From Linum tenue (lineage: Eukaryota > Streptophyta > Magnoliopsida > Malpighiales > Linaceae): a stretch of 64,000 nucleotides of DNA. A program made the position numbers and the translations under genes. The notes beneath the pieces are model-generated. The model saw only the letters and a program-made list of their open reading frames with translations. It was not told the origin of the DNA and searched no databases. The stretch spans positions 86,050,547 through 86,114,546 of the forward strand of contig CAMGYJ010000005.1 of the NCBI GenBank assembly GCA_946122785.1, given 5' to 3'. Each line of letters opens with the position of its first letter. Position 1 is the stretch's first letter. Below are positions 1 through 12,286 of the stretch, piece after piece.

Positions 1-1674
1 TAGTAAATAGAAGGTGTCCAAGAAACAGCCGTATTCACGGCCAGACGAGGCAGTTCACGGTTTCCTAAGATCGTGAACTTTGACCAAAACCCGTGAACAC
101 CGAGGCATCCAGCGAGGTTCTTGAAGTTACTGACGACGAGGCAGTTCACGGTCTCAAAAATTGTGAACTGTGGCCATCGATCGTGAACCCAGGACAGTCA
201 AGTGGTGCATTTTGGACGACGCTGAGTTCATGGACGCGTTTAGATATTCACGTCCGTGAACTGGCCAACGCGTTCGTGAACTGGTCACTTTCGGGCAAAT
301 ATGAAAACAACAGTGGGGAGAGAGAAAGGTGAGCTTGTTTTTGGAGAAGAAACAATTTCTTTCTCCAGGGTTTCAACCTAAACAGCAAAGGGGAGTTCTA
401 GTGAGAGAGAGAGAGAGAGAGAGAGTGTGTGTGTGTGTGTGTGCGCTAGAGTGATCTTGGAGCATCATTAGAGGCTTGGGTGGAAGTTTCAAGCCTAGAA
501 GAAGAAGATCTTGAGCTCAAATTTGTAATCCCTCTCTCTCTCTAGAAACTCACTTTTTCTCTTGGGTGTTGTAGATCCCTAACTAATACTTTGTAATTAC
601 TTGTTTAGATCCCTAACTAATATTATTCATGTCGATTGTGCATGCTTGTGCTTAGCAATCTAAGGGTTGTGCATGTTTTGTGCTTAGCATCCTTAGGTTT
701 GTTCATTGTGGTGCTTAGCAACCTAAGGATTGTGCATAATTGTGCTTAGCACCCTTAGGTTAGTACATGTTGGTGCTAGCAATCTAATTAGCCACATTAG
801 CCTAGCTTAGAGAGGAAAACCCCCCTTCCAAGGGAGACTCAATCGAGTTGGGTTTCCTTCCGCTTTCTAAGCCACCTAAACTAGGTTAAGTTAGGGCAAC
901 CCTCAATATTGGGTTAAGCAAGTCGGTTAATCGTGATTAAGTCGTCCGACCTTAGAGTTGAGTGAGGGAGTAAGTCAACTACCGATTGTCTAAACCGGGA
1001 GGGTCGAGTGACACAACTTTTCATACTTACCTCGGTTTAGCAATTGAGATTGTGGTCTCCGACCACATATGCATCCCTCTACGGTTCGCGGTTACTAGTT
1101 TGCATCTAGGTTGGTTTTGATTAAGCCGCTCAAACTCCGGTTTGAGGGAGAGACCTAGGCAACCGATAGAGACTGAGTGAGAGGATCGACCCCATGACGA
1201 ATCGATCTCTAGCTAATCCATACCATGACAAATGGATCACTAGTTTCTCCTCCTAGCGGTTCCCCTAGAATTGGTGAATGGATCGATCTTGTGACAAATC
1301 GATCGCTAGTGAATTGATGTCGTGACAGATTGATCACTAGTTGCTCACCCCTGAGGTTCACAACCACCTACACCTCACGACTTCATTCAATCCAACAAGT
1401 CATGGTATCTAGTTAGGGGGAAGCAATTCCTGGGTGAAGCTCCCTTAGTTAGATTTTTCCTTTATTTACTTTTCTTTGTGTTTCATTTGTAATTTTCTTA
1501 GTTTTAAAACCCAAAAACCGTTTTGCTAGATAACAACTTAAGCGATTGAAGTAGGGGGTACATGGATTGGCCCGGGTTGACAATTTAAATACTTGCTCTA
1601 TACTGTACCCGACTAGAGTTTAAAAACTTGGGCTCTAGTCGGGATTAATTTGTGGTGTAGTTTTGTGCGAGTCA
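1..1674 (+). repeat. LTR of family B (copy B1), left end outside window
   Basis: This is the reverse complement of most of the solo LTR at 9081-10724, including the palindrome region, the GA-rich leader and the U5 end. It ends in GCGAGTCA at 1674. No primer-binding site follows; the next bases AGTAC (1675-1679) lead straight into another LTR. B1 is therefore a solo LTR or the 3' LTR of an element inserted in LTR C. A (GA)n then (GT)n run at about 402-444 lies in the presumed leader. Confidence 0.8.
34..290 (+). promoter_or_regulatory. Palindrome array in U3 of LTR B1
   Basis: Repeated half sites TTCACGG and CCGTGAAC occur as inverted pairs, for example around 143-173 and 250-262. Single CCGTGAAC-type arms lie between them. 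The array precedes the GA-rich leader, so it sits where an upstream promoter region is expected. Confidence 0.65.
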
Positions 1675-2933
1675 AGTACTGACCGTGAAAGTGACTATCA
1701 GGCTCTATAAATAGAAAGCTGTTGGGAGAGAGAAGGAGAGTTTTTGGTAGGTTTTTAGTTTGCAGAATGAAAGGGGATTTCTAGTGAGAGATTAGGGTTT
1801 TTTCTTCTTCACAGATAAAGAGAGAAAGTTCCATTCAAAGCAGCAAGAAGGAGATTGGGCTTGCCCTAAGCTAAAGGATTGAAGGTTTCTTTCTTCTCAG
1901 GGGAGATTCAAACAACAAGGAAGGAAGATTGTCATTTCTTCATGGGTCTTTCTCTCCTTTTTGTTGTTTTCCTTTGCTTAGCTATGGAATAGCCTACCTA
2001 CTCACTATGGTATTGTGAATCCTATTCTAGATGTGTGTTAGGATGCAAGAACATGATTTTATTGTGTTGATTGTGTGTTTTATATAATATTTGAGATATT
2101 AATCATGAATGCTTGAGTGTTGCTTGGATTATCTCATTATTGTTCAAATTAACCTAAGATGTGGAAATTCCCCTTTGGCCCATGGGGAGCTTGATCTTCT
2201 AGCCACTTGGGTAACCCCTTTTGGGTTTATGTAGTGCCAAAACCTCAAGTATTAGAGCAGTACTATAATTTCATCATGATTGATCGCTCTCCACCGTTCA
2301 GATTAACTTCCGAGGGTTGGATCTTGCAATCCTTAGTTGATTAGTTAAGAGGGCTAGATTGCCTAGCATAATTTTGTCATCTTTAGCCGAAGGTTAAGAG
2401 AATTAGTCTACTAACTTAATACAACAATCCTTGATTGGTCAATTAAGAGAGTTAGGGTTTCCACGGTTTGTTCGATTAAGAGAGCTAGATCCCCTAGCTT
2501 ATTGTTACAATCCTTCGCCAAGCGGTTAAGAGAACTAGGTTCCTTGCCTTATTCTAGCAATCCTTGATTGATCGACTAGGAGGGCTTGTTATTTGCTAGT
2601 TGCACCCACTTTGCGGTATATGAACACATCCTTCACACTAGATTTTTGTTCAAGGTTTCCTAATACATGACTAGGGGGAGCAATACCCGAGCGAATTCCT
2701 CTCATATAGAATTCTCCTCAATTTACTTTTCTTGCTTCTTTTCATTTGTAGTTTCCTTATCTTTAAATAACCAAAAATTATTTTGCTAGATAACAGCGTA
2801 AGTGATTGAAGTAGGGGTATATGGACCAGCCTGGGTTGGACAATTAAAACATACTTTCCCTATACTGCACCAGGCTAGACTTTTTACTTGGGCTCTAGTC
2901 CGGATTTTTTTGCAGTGTAGTCCATGCGAGTCA
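1675..2933 (+). repeat. LTR C, right part, 5' LTR of element C
   Basis: The sequence has a TATA box (TATAAATAG, 1706-1714), a purine-rich leader, and an end GCGAGTCA at 2933 followed six bases later by a tRNA-Asp primer-binding site. It is therefore a 5' LTR on the plus strand. Its upstream U3 is missing because LTR B1 inserted there; the rest should lie left of the window. Confidence 0.75.
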
Positions 2934-2939
2934 TGTTTT

Positions 2940-2957
2940 TGGCGTCGTTGCCGGGGA
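2940..2957 (+). other. Primer-binding site, tRNA-Asp
   Basis: TGGCGTCGTTGCCGGGGA matches the complement of the 3' end of plant tRNA-Asp (TGGCGCCGTTGCCGGGGA) with one mismatch. It lies six bases after the LTR end. Confidence 0.85.
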
Positions 2958-3220
2958 CTGCAGTTCGTTATCCAGAAAAAGTCATTTAGTGTTACTCTAG
3001 AATTTGCTATCTTGCCTTTTGTTTTGTTTTGTGTTTTATCTTTTTGTGTTTTGATTGACCCACTCTTCGTCTTAAAGGGTGGTTTGTGTGTGTTTGATTT
3101 CAATTTTTAGTATTTTTGTGGTTGTAGGTATTGGATCGTGGATCCTTATGATTTCACCCAAGTGTGGGGGTATCCACCACCACCTAAGAGTGGTTACCCC
3201 GAAACTTCATGGGATGATCC
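2958..3220 (+). pseudogene. Leader and start of an ORF of element C, cut by A1
   Basis: A T-rich leader is followed by an open frame from about 3123 to 3220 whose residues include DPYDFTQVWGYPPPPKSGYP. This resembles the N-terminal sequence of D (VWGY against QWGY), so C and D may carry the same kind of ORF. The frame stops where LTR A1 begins at 3221. Its function is unknown. Confidence 0.4.
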
Positions 3221-3989
3221 TGACTTGCTCCGAATATCATAATAAAATCCCACCTAAGGCCCAAGTATAAACCTTAGATGAGTGAAATATAGGGCAAGTA
3301 TGTTTCTATATCAACCCGGGCCGACCCATGTACCCCTACTTCAATTGTTTGAGACATTATCTAGCGGAATGTTGTTTGTTGAAATCTCTACGATCTATTA
3401 TTTTAAAGCAAGACTTGAAAAGTAAAAGGGTGGAAAACTCTCGATGAGAAGCTTCACTCGGGAGTTGCTTTCCCCTAACTAACTACCATGAACCGTGGGA
3501 TCGAATGAACCGGTGTGTGACAAGGCAATTATGACCCGTAGGAGGTGCAACAATGGTTAGAAACCATCCTCTCAATTGCTAGGCCAAGGAAAACATTATA
3601 GGCTACAATGTAGCCCTCTCGGCCCAAGCAATTAAGAGTTGACTTACCTTCTCCCTCAAACCATGGTTTGGAAGGCATAATCACTATTAACCTAGGTGTC
3701 TAATTCAAGTTATAGGGTTGCCCTTTATTAACCTAGTTAGGAGGCATGGAATGCCTAAGAAAACCCAACTCAATTTGAGCCTCTTAAGATAAGGGGGCTT
3801 CTCTCTAAGCTAGGTTAGCATAGCACAATAGATTGCCAAGCACACACAATGCACAATCACCATGAAAAATACCTCAATTCTTAAACTAAACACCACATCA
3901 CACAATCATTAAATCCACACAATCAATTACATGATAGTAGTTAGGGTTCTACAACACCCAAGTGAAAAGGGAAACTACTCCATGTTAGA

Positions 3990-5429
3990 TGATGACTCGA
4001 TATTTGCACATGTTTTCCCCTTTGTTTCTTGATCGTTTGAGCTTTAATTATCGCTTCTTTGGCCTATTTTATGCTAGGTTGTGTTCCTTTCTCACATTTC
4101 AGGTCCTAGCACATAAAGTGAAGCATAGGCGCAAGTTTCAAGTCAATCAGAGATCAATTGGCGATTTGGGAGAAGAAACTCGGGCATGACCTGAAGAAGA
4201 ATGGATTTCTACCTCACTTTATGGACAAATAATCATTCAAGCTTGTCATGAAAAGAAAGAGGACGAGACTACGAGCGTCTGGAATCAAACGGCGTTGATT
4301 CGGAGTCCGGACGAGGGAGAAACGAAGCATTGAATATAGGGGAACAAGTTCGGTAGTAAAAACATGGGCGCGCCGAAATCAAAACACGGCCGTGCCCATA
4401 TTTAGGCACGGCCGTGTTTTGGCCGACGCGCGCGAGCGTGTTTTTAACACGGGCCAAAACACGGGCGGGCAAAAGCAAAACACGACCGTGTCCGCGACAG
4501 TGTTTTGCCCAGAATCGGGTTTTTAGGCAGATTGAAACCAAAAGAAAGGGAGAGCTGGGTTTTGGATCCCAAACACCCAAGGGACGAACCAAAGAAAGAG
4601 AGGGCGATTTGAGGGCATTCTAAGAGTGGAATTGGAGGATTTCTTCGCCTTGGAAGCTCGAGGAACAAGCCCGGACTTGAAGATTGATTATCTGAAGATT
4701 CTTATTGCAGTCTCTCTCTTCTCTATGGAGTAACTTCCCTTCACTTAGGTTTTGAGGAACCCTAGCTATGTTTGTTTGATTGGATGGTTGTATGAGTACT
4801 CTTACTTGATAATCTTGAGTTCATATTCAATCTATGCATGTTTTCATAATTCAATTCTGCTTTAGTCGAGATTATTGATTCTGCTTTGATCCTATGAGAG
4901 CGAATACCTGATTAGGTCAATAGAGCACCATAGATTGATAGTAGTGGATCGATTGCTTTAGTCGAGGGTTGATTCATTGCTTTGTATCGATTGATAACCT
5001 CATTCGATAGAGGGAATCTAGTTCAGAACGCCTTGATCGGTTGTTCTAGAGAAGGATACGTCCCTTTAGGCAATTGACTCAAGAGGGCCTTGTTCCTTTA
5101 GTCGAGACTCAAGGTCTAGTTAAGGATTCTCCGCATTGTGAATGAAAGTGAAACATGTTAGAAATCATCAATCGTTAATCTGGATAGTGGCTAGGGGGAA
5201 TCATACATAAGTGAGTTCCCAACCTGTAATTAGATTAACTTTAACTGTAGTTTGTTAGAGTAGTTTTAGTTCTTTCATCTTAATCTGGTTTGCTAGATAA
5301 TGAACTGAAGCTGAGTAATAGTAACTCTAGAGACCCGTGGATTCGATATTTATTACTTGAGCCACTATACTGCAGTCCCTTTCATTGGTTACACTTGGCC
5401 TTTGTTAGGTGTTGTGTCATAGCGAGTCA
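3990..5429 (+). mobile_element. Solo LTR S1 (Athila-like) nested in LTR A1
   Basis: The 1440 bp unit starts TGATGACTCG, ends GCGAGTCA, and is flanked by the exact 5-bp TSD TTAGA at 3985-3989 and 5430-5434. Removing it rejoins a sequence that matches the intact LTR at 16904-18349. It contains the TTTCAGGTCCTAG-type box seen in other LTRs here and its own palindrome array. No internal region or second LTR is present, as expected after unequal recombination. Confidence 0.92.
4370..4510 (+). promoter_or_regulatory. Palindrome array of solo LTR S1
   Basis: CACGGCCGTG occurs at 4385-4394 and 4407-4416, the second inside a longer symmetric AACACGG/CCGTGTT context. Related arms (CACGACCGTG, ACACGGGC) follow. 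A TATA-like GGTTTTTAGG lies downstream near 4519. Confidence 0.65.
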
Positions 5430-5683
5430 TTAGACAAAGGAAGAACACAAAGGATGAAGAAAGAAACCATCATTATGATGCCTCCAACTCTCCTTGTGCT
5501 TTTAGAGATCCTCTCTTGACGAGGAACTTCCAAAATCTTCACATGGAGCAAACCCTAGCCTCTTCTCCCTCTTGGTTCGTGCTTTCTTTCTCTAGGGTTT
5601 CAAGAATAAGAAGGTTGCTCTCACTTTGGGCTCCCCCCTCTTCTTCCTTTCAGCTCTCTATTTATAGTCAGATCGCGCCCAGT

Positions 5684-6172
5684 TAGGGATGGCAATGGTT
5701 CGGGTCGGGGGCAGATAGTGCATATTCGCTACCCTACCTAAAGTAGTTCAGGTTTTATCCATACCCATACCCACATAAGAAACGGGTAGAAAATTACAAC
5801 CATGCCCATACCCGTTCAGGTTTCGCGTATCCACGGGTAATAATTTCTCTTCATAAATCCAACCAATATGTTAACATTCACGCATATTATCACCTTATAT
5901 AAGAGGAAAAGTACGAAAATAATCTATTAGAATGAAGTAAAATTAAATAAAATAACACAATTTCATAAAAATATTATATTTATATGCTGAATATAAAATA
6001 TGTTGGAGAAAAATAATGACTATTTCTAGAAAAATAATGACTATTTCTAGAAATATTCGGGTTCGGATTTTACCCGTACCCACTAAAAGTCATTTGAATT
6101 CGGGTTTTACCCTACTCGATTAGGTCGGTTTCGGGCGGATATCCACGGTTACGCATATTTTTGCCATCCCTA
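5684..6172. mobile_element. hAT-type MITE with 8-bp TSD
   Basis: The 489 bp unit has terminal inverted repeats TAGGGATGGCAA and TTGCCATCCCTA. It is flanked by the exact 8-bp duplication CGCCCAGT (5676-5683 and 6173-6180), diagnostic of hAT transposition. The interior is AT-rich with subterminal GGGTTCGGGT/ACCCGTACCC repeats and no transposase, so it is non-autonomous. It landed at the edge of the LTR's palindrome array. Confidence 0.92.
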
Positions 6173-6177
6173 CGCCC

Positions 6178-6405
6178 AGTTCACGGCCGTAAACATCAGG
6201 CCAGGACCGTGAACAAAGATCAAAACGCGCAGCTTCACTTAAGGGGTTCACGGTGCATGGCTCCAGTTTACCGTCTTAGCAACCGTGAACTGCCTCGGCG
6301 TCAGTAACATCTGAAACTCCTCTGGACGCTTCGCGGTTAACGGTTTTCGGTTCCAGGTCACGGTCATGGCGACCATGAACTCCAATGTTTGACCGCGAAC
6401 CGTGG
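6178..6405 (-). promoter_or_regulatory. Palindrome array in U3 of LTR A1
   Basis: There are several TTCACGG/CCGTGAAC arms, including GTTCACGG paired with ACCGTGAACTG, partly decayed. On the minus strand it lies upstream of the TATA box at 5658-5666; the MITE now separates the two. Confidence 0.6.
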
Positions 6406-6597
6406 TTGAATCTTCCTCTTTGCCCTATCCTTGCGCCTTTTCTTCCAACTTTCGATTCCGGGGTTGGTTTCACCTGTTAGACTCTGAAACACATTGAAAA
6501 ACAAAAAACCTAGCATAAAACCACCCTTTTTGAAGCTCAAATGCCACAAACGTCAAAGAGAAACGTGGATAAAAGGTGTACATTTAGGCCCGAATCA

Positions 6598-7408
6598 CTC
6601 CCCCACACTTAGACGTTTGCTTGTCCCCAAGAAAACCATTTCACACAATGTAGTGTCTCAACCTAAGAAAATAACTTGGGGAGAAATCAAAGGGCACAAA
6701 GTGGTGAATCCCAATGGCTATTGGCAAGTAACACATGGACCGTTGCAAGCAATACCGACATACACCACAAACGACATTCAAGGTCACAAAAAACGGGCAA
6801 ACGAAAAGTTCTCACCTTGTTCATGAATCAATGCAAGTCTCAACAAGATCACTGATCAACCACATCTGACCATGCATAACATTCAAGTCCAAGGAACAAA
6901 TGAATGGGCAACAGAGGTCCTCACCGGGGGTATGATATGACATGCAAAACAAGAATGAATCACTCACTCTCTTGACCAGTGGGGTCGGGACCATTTGGTG
7001 CAAAGAATGTGCACAATCATCAATACGGCCCTATTGTCTCTTTACCACGATGGCAACCTCTAAAGGTTAGCGTTCACGGAACGGTTGTCATCACTAGCTT
7101 GTCTGGAGGTCTTAGACACGGGTTCAAATGACTGGCACTTGTCTTGGACATGGGGAAAATGCCTTTTGGGTGGCGGCAAACACAACATGAGGTTCTACAT
7201 TTCACCCTAAACCCGAAGGTTAAATGGTTTTGACTAAGAACCTTTCCTGCAAACAATGGCCACTAGCATCGGCCATAAACCTTACTTCTCCCTTCCAAAC
7301 TATCACCCATCATGAACTACATTTAAGCGCAGTTCCTCGGTCTACTCTTGCTATCACATTTCGACATGGTAGTGAAGGAGTTCAACAACAATGTGGGGGT
7401 TTCAATTA
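6598..7408 (-). mobile_element. A1 3' polypurine tract and non-coding tail
   Basis: The minus-strand tract AAGTGTGGGGGAG (6598-6612) abuts the LTR. The rest is homologous to the 3' tails of A2 (from 37809), D (from 8226) and, in plus orientation, H (about 62100-62937). No coding capacity is visible. It breaks off near 7408 at an AT-rich transposon-like segment. Confidence 0.7.
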
Positions 7409-7855
7409 AAGGTGGGAATTCGGTCTGTTCGGTTTCAATCGGATCGAAATTATGAATACCGGGTCCCCGAATTCTCCCAAACCTCAAACTGAATTCGAAC
7501 CAAATTATAATTAGGTTCGGTCGGTTTAAAGCGAATTATAATTTGGTTTGGTTTTTCACACAAAACCAAATTTGTGAAGCTACTTGTATCTTCTCACTTT
7601 TAAATTATTTTGCACCCCTAATATAAACAATAAATATGCAATTATATGCATCATCAATGATAACATCAAACTTTTCAACACATGAGTCATAAAATATTTC
7701 AAATATTTAAGTCTAAAAACAACTAAAAACATAAAAATCCACCATTTGGAGCATTCAATTATAGTATTTTGGTTTTTCGGTGGAAATTCGGAAATTCGGT
7801 TCGTTTGAAAGAACCCAGACCGAATTTTTGGACCGACTTTCGGGACCTGCCGATT
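7409..7855. mobile_element. Degraded DNA-transposon-like segment (hAT type?)
   Basis: AT-rich sequence bordered by GGTGGGAATTCGG on one side and GAATTTTTGGACCG-type inverse on the other, with many GGTTCGGT/ACCGAA motifs. It resembles common non-autonomous hAT elements, but clean inverted repeats and a target duplication were not found. Confidence 0.35.
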
Positions 7856-8225
7856 TTTTTTTACCTTTTTTGTTTATAAATCATTTCCTTTTTTGGTGTT
7901 TTCATTAGGATTATTTTCCATACCTACTTAAAGGGTTGTACGCCACGAATTTTAGTATAATATATAGATGATTCAGACTTTATAATGGAAAACACTTGTT
8001 GGTTCATTGAGTTTTTACTCGTGGATTTTGTGTGACTTTTCTTCACTTTTGGCGCTTTTCGACTCCAATCGTCCCGAAACTCGTCCTCAACCCTTCCACA
8101 CTTGCCAGGACCTGAAATGTATAAAAAATAGCTCAACCTAACATAAATAGGTCGAGGGATGATGAAATGCAAAGTCAAACTATCAAGAAATGTGGGTTAA
8201 AATGTGTACAATTACACCCAAATCA
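7856..8225 (-). repeat. Truncated 3' LTR of element D
   Basis: Only the U3 start remains (right side on the plus strand). It carries the conserved AGGACCTGAAATGTAT box and ends ACCCAAATCA at 8225, directly followed by a minus-strand polypurine tract. It is similar to the first 350 bp of LTR B2. The left boundary is approximate. Confidence 0.6.
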
Positions 8226-9080
8226 AACCCCCACACTTGAAGGTTTGCTTGTCCCCAAGCAAACCAATCTCAAACAAGGTAAAATTCTAACCTAACAACA
8301 ATAACTAGGGGACATATCAAAGGGCAAACAATGGATGAATCTCAATGTTTATCTGGCATCAACACATGAACAGGTACAAGCAATACCAGCATCCAACACA
8401 AACGACCTTCGAATGCATTAAGAACGTGCAAACGAAAAGTTCTCACCCTGTTCACAAATCAATACAAGTCTCGACAGGACTACTCACCAACCACAACTAA
8501 CCATGCATAGAGTTAAATTCCAAGGAACAAACAAATGGGCAAACTAGGTCCTCATCGGGATAAGATATGAACATGCAGAATGTGAATGAATCACTCACTC
8601 TACCATTTGGTGCAAAAGATGTGCACAATCATCAACACTCAGCCCTATCTTCTCTTCACCACGACGGCAACCTGTAAGCGCTTGAGTTCACAAGATGGTT
8701 GTCATCACTAGCTTGTCCGGAAATTTTAGACATGGGTTCAAATGACTGGCAAGGGTCTTGGACATGGGGAAAAAGCTTTTTGGGTGGTGGCACAAATCGC
8801 ATGAGATTCCACATCTTCACCTAAAACCAAATCAAGGTCCTATGGTTTCGATTAGGACCTTCTCCTACAAACAACGGCCACTAGCATCGGCCAAAAATTG
8901 CACTTCCCACTATTCCAAACCATAACCAATCCTGAACGACTTTCAAGCACCCTTTCTCGACTACACCCGGTATCCAAATTTTGAAGCATGGTGGTGAAGA
9001 AGGTTAACAAACAATTAGGTGTTTCCAAAGGTTGAGTGGCAAGAAATACCTTTATAGAACCTACACATCAACTTGGTGGC
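8226..9080 (-). mobile_element. D polypurine tract and 3' tail, first part
   Basis: The tract is at 8226-8240, followed by non-coding tail homologous to 6598-7408 and 37809-38430. It is interrupted by solo LTR B2, whose left TSD GTGGC is at 9076-9080, and resumes at 10725. Confidence 0.7.
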
Positions 9081-10724
9081 GTACTCGCACGAAACTACAC
9101 CACAAATTAATTCCGACTAGAGCCCAAGTTTTTAAACTCTAGTCGGGTGCAGTATAGAGCAAGTATTTAAATTGTCAACCCGGGGTATTTCATGTACCCC
9201 TACTTCAATCGCTTAGGTTGTTATCTAGCAAGCAACTTTTGGGTTTATAACTAATGGAACTACAAACTGAACAAGCAAAGAAAAGTAAATAAAGGAAAAT
9301 TCTAACTAAGGGAGCTTCACCCAAGAGTTGATTCCCCCTAACTAGCTACCATGACTCGTTGGATTGAATGGATTCGTTTGGCATAGGTGGTTGTGAACCG
9401 CGGGGTGAGAAACTAGTGATCAATCTGTCACCGAATCAATTCACTATCGATTTGTCACGGGATCGATCCACTCACCAAGTCTAGGGGAACCGCTAGGAGG
9501 AGCAACTAGTGATCCATTTGTCACGGGATGGATTAAATAGAGATCGATTTGTCACGGCATCGATCCTCTCACACAGTCTCTAGTGGTTGCCTAGGTCTCT
9601 CCCTCAAACCGGAGTTTGAGCGGCTTAATTACAGCTAACCTAGACGCAAACTGGTAACCGCGGACCGCAGAGGGATGTAAATATGGTCGTAGACCACAAT
9701 CTTGATTGCTAAACCGAGATAAACATTATAGGCCGTGTCACTCGGCCCTCTTGGTTTAGGCAATCGGTGGTGACTTACTCCCTTACTCAACTCAAGGTTG
9801 GGCGGCTTAATCACGCTTAACCAATTTGCTTAATTCAACATTGAGGTTTGCCCTAAATTACCCTAGGTTAAAGTGGCTAATTAGATTGCTAAGCACCAAA
9901 ATGCACAAACCTAAGGATGCTAAGCACAAAAGATGCACAACCCTTAGATTGCTAAGCACAAGCATGCACAATCAACATGAATAATACCTCAATCATTGAA
10001 TTAAATAATACCCAATGACAATCTTTCAATCTAAACAAGTAAGTACAAAGTATTAGTTAGGGATCTACAACACCCAATAGAAAAGAGTGAGTTTCTAGAG
10101 AGAGAGAGATGAGAGATTACAAAGAAACCTCCAGATCTTCTTCTTCTTCTTCTAGGCTTGATTCCTAGCTTCCAAGCTTGATCAATGCCTTCAATTAAGC
10201 TCCAAGATCCCTCTCTCACTAGAACTCCCCTTTGGTGTTTAGGTTGAAACCCTATAGAAAGAAAGTGTTCCTTCTCCAATAACCAGCTCTCTCTATCTCT
10301 CTCCCCGTTTTTGTCTTCATATTTTCCCGAAAGCGATCAGTTCACGGACGCGTTGGCCAGTTCACGGCCGTGAACACCTAAACGCGCCCGTGAACTCAGT
10401 CATCTCCAAAACGCACCGCCTTGCTTCCTGGGTTCATGGTCAATGATCATTGTTCACGGTCTTAGAGACCGTGAACTGCCTTGTCGTCAGTAACTTCAGG
10501 AACCTCGCTGGACGCCTCGCTGTTTCCTTCGGGCTTTTATCGGTTTTTGCACTTTTTGACCTCCAATTATCCCAAAATTTGACCTCGACCCTTCAACACG
10601 TGCTAGGACCTGAAATGTATCAAAATAAACACAACCTAGCATGAAATATGTCGAGGAACGATGAAATACTAAGCTAAACGAATAAGAAATGAGGGGTGAA
10701 ATGTGTACATTTGGGCCCGAATCA
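9081..10724 (-). mobile_element. Solo LTR B2
   Basis: The 1644 bp LTR is flanked by the exact TSD GTGGC at 9076-9080 and 10725-10729. On the minus strand it starts TGATTCGGGCCC; the other end reads GTACTCGC where family members have TGACTCGC, so the terminal TG is altered. No internal region is present. It is the reverse-oriented counterpart of 1-1674. Confidence 0.92.
10335..10485 (-). promoter_or_regulatory. Palindrome array in solo LTR B2
   Basis: TTCACGGCCGTGAAC is at 10361-10375 (core CACGGCCGTG at 10363-10372). A hairpin with arms TTCACGGTC and GACCGTGAAC and a short loop lies at about 10453-10476. Further single arms flank both. Confidence 0.7.
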
Positions 10725-10729
10725 GTGGC

Positions 10730-11331
10730 ACTCTCTATCTTTTATTTACCCCTTTTATTACCTCTTTTTCACTTCTTTTTTTTTCTTTTTTCTTCTTTCT
10801 TTTTCTTTGTTCTTCTCTTTTTTCGATGGGGTACTAGAGAGCTAAACATATGCCACTTTTAAACTTAACAAACATGCTCTCTATTAAGAACTTCCTCCAA
10901 CACTATCTTTTCATTCCTAGCAGGGACTGTGCAAAATCCACTTATTTATAACCTCAATGGAGCTCAAAAGCGAGAGCTCCGAGACACAAGGATGACTCAC
11001 AATGAGTTAGACACGAAGAAAGAAAAGCGTTGTTCTATTAATCACCATTCAGATCCAAAAGCATAAGCTCCTAATATAAGAACGACCCGAAAGTCACACG
11101 ACTCAAAAGGGGTTGACCAAGGCATAAAATGTTTCGGGATAATCAACTTTTTGTGTGTGGACTAATCTTATGCCTATGGTAAGACAACGTGAATGTTACT
11201 TGCTATGGTAAGAGGGATCTATCACAAATTAAAAAGATGACCGACACAAATCTCACATGGCTACCTTGCCACTCAATTATCCATTCCAATTTCCCAATTT
11301 CGATGCATGGCAATTGCAATCAATGAGTACT
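10730..11331 (-). mobile_element. D 3' tail, second part
   Basis: Non-coding continuation of D after solo LTR B2. It has a pyrimidine-rich run (10775-10825) preceded by ACTCTCTATCTTTTATTTACCCC, a block also found in A2 (about 38500), E and H. No gene is visible. Confidence 0.6.
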
Positions 11332-11336
11332 CAAGT

Positions 11337-12286
11337 TAATACGCCCCTGGGGGGTGTATTTTTATCAAAGTTACGCAGCAAACAATCAATCCGAAGATTG
11401 CTAGAACTCGAATAAAAAACAACGCGTTCTTAATACGAAATTTGGATAAAACGGAAACAACGGACAATTCAACACCTGGGGAAAGCTCGTATGGTATAAA
11501 AGGGTAGCTGCTCAACCATGATTGAAGATGATATTCAATCGATACAAAGCTCACAAACTTGGAATCCACCAAACTCAAACAAGTCGCAACTTGCACAAAA
11601 CCAAAGGGTTTGTTTTTCGATTAATCAATGTCTTCTGTTTTTACAACTTAAATAGAAGGCTATTTATAGCCAATAAAACCTAATACAATTCTAAACTAAC
11701 AAGGAAACAAATTAGAACAGGAATAGGCTAAAGAATTCGTGTAAAACAAGGTAGCTTGTAAGCCAAGAAACTGACTTAAAACACAAGCAAGTCTGCCTAG
11801 GAAAACAAGCTTCATAGCATCTTTGAGCCCTTTGAAAATGGTCTTCTAGGTTGATTCGAATTCAACCAATTCCTTTCCTTTGCAGAAGAAAACTTTCTGT
11901 TTCACCTCCAACTTGAATCAGCCTGAAATCATGCTTCAAACTCCAGATATAGGCCTTCAAATTTGGTATCTCAAAACAGTTTTCTGCCTTAGTCATTTTC
12001 TGGCAGTTTTCCAGTTTTGAGGTAGTAACTTTGAGACCTTTGAAAAAAACCTTAATGACATCATCTGGATCCCAAAAGCATACCATTCGAAACATGGCAA
12101 CTTTATATGCAAAACGAACCCTTGATCCACAATTTCCATTGAGCCATTTGTGAGATACCGGCTTCCAAAGTAGGTTACCTGAAAGTGTTTCAACACAGCC
12201 AAAAATCAGAATTGTTCAAGTGAGGCGAGATAGCTTCTTTGACAAGCAATTGTGAATTGTGGATTGATCCAGTTGGGATCATATCA
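11337..12286 (-). repeat. 3' LTR of the iMet element
   Basis: 950 bp; ends ATATCA at 12286 on the plus strand. The stop codon and last residues of the internal ORF lie inside it. A plus-strand relative is the solo LTR at 21423-22289. Confidence 0.9.

Larger units (their letters stand above)
3221..6597 (-). repeat. 3' LTR of element A1, with two nested insertions
   Basis: On the plus strand it starts TGACTTGCTCCGAATATC and ends GGCCCGAATCA, followed by the minus-strand polypurine tract. Removing the solo LTR (3990-5429), the MITE (5684-6172) and their TSDs leaves about 1.44 kb, the size of the intact copies at 16904-18349 and 36369-37808. A TATA box (TATAAATAG, minus) is at 5658-5666. The matching 5' LTR is not in the window. 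Confidence 0.85.
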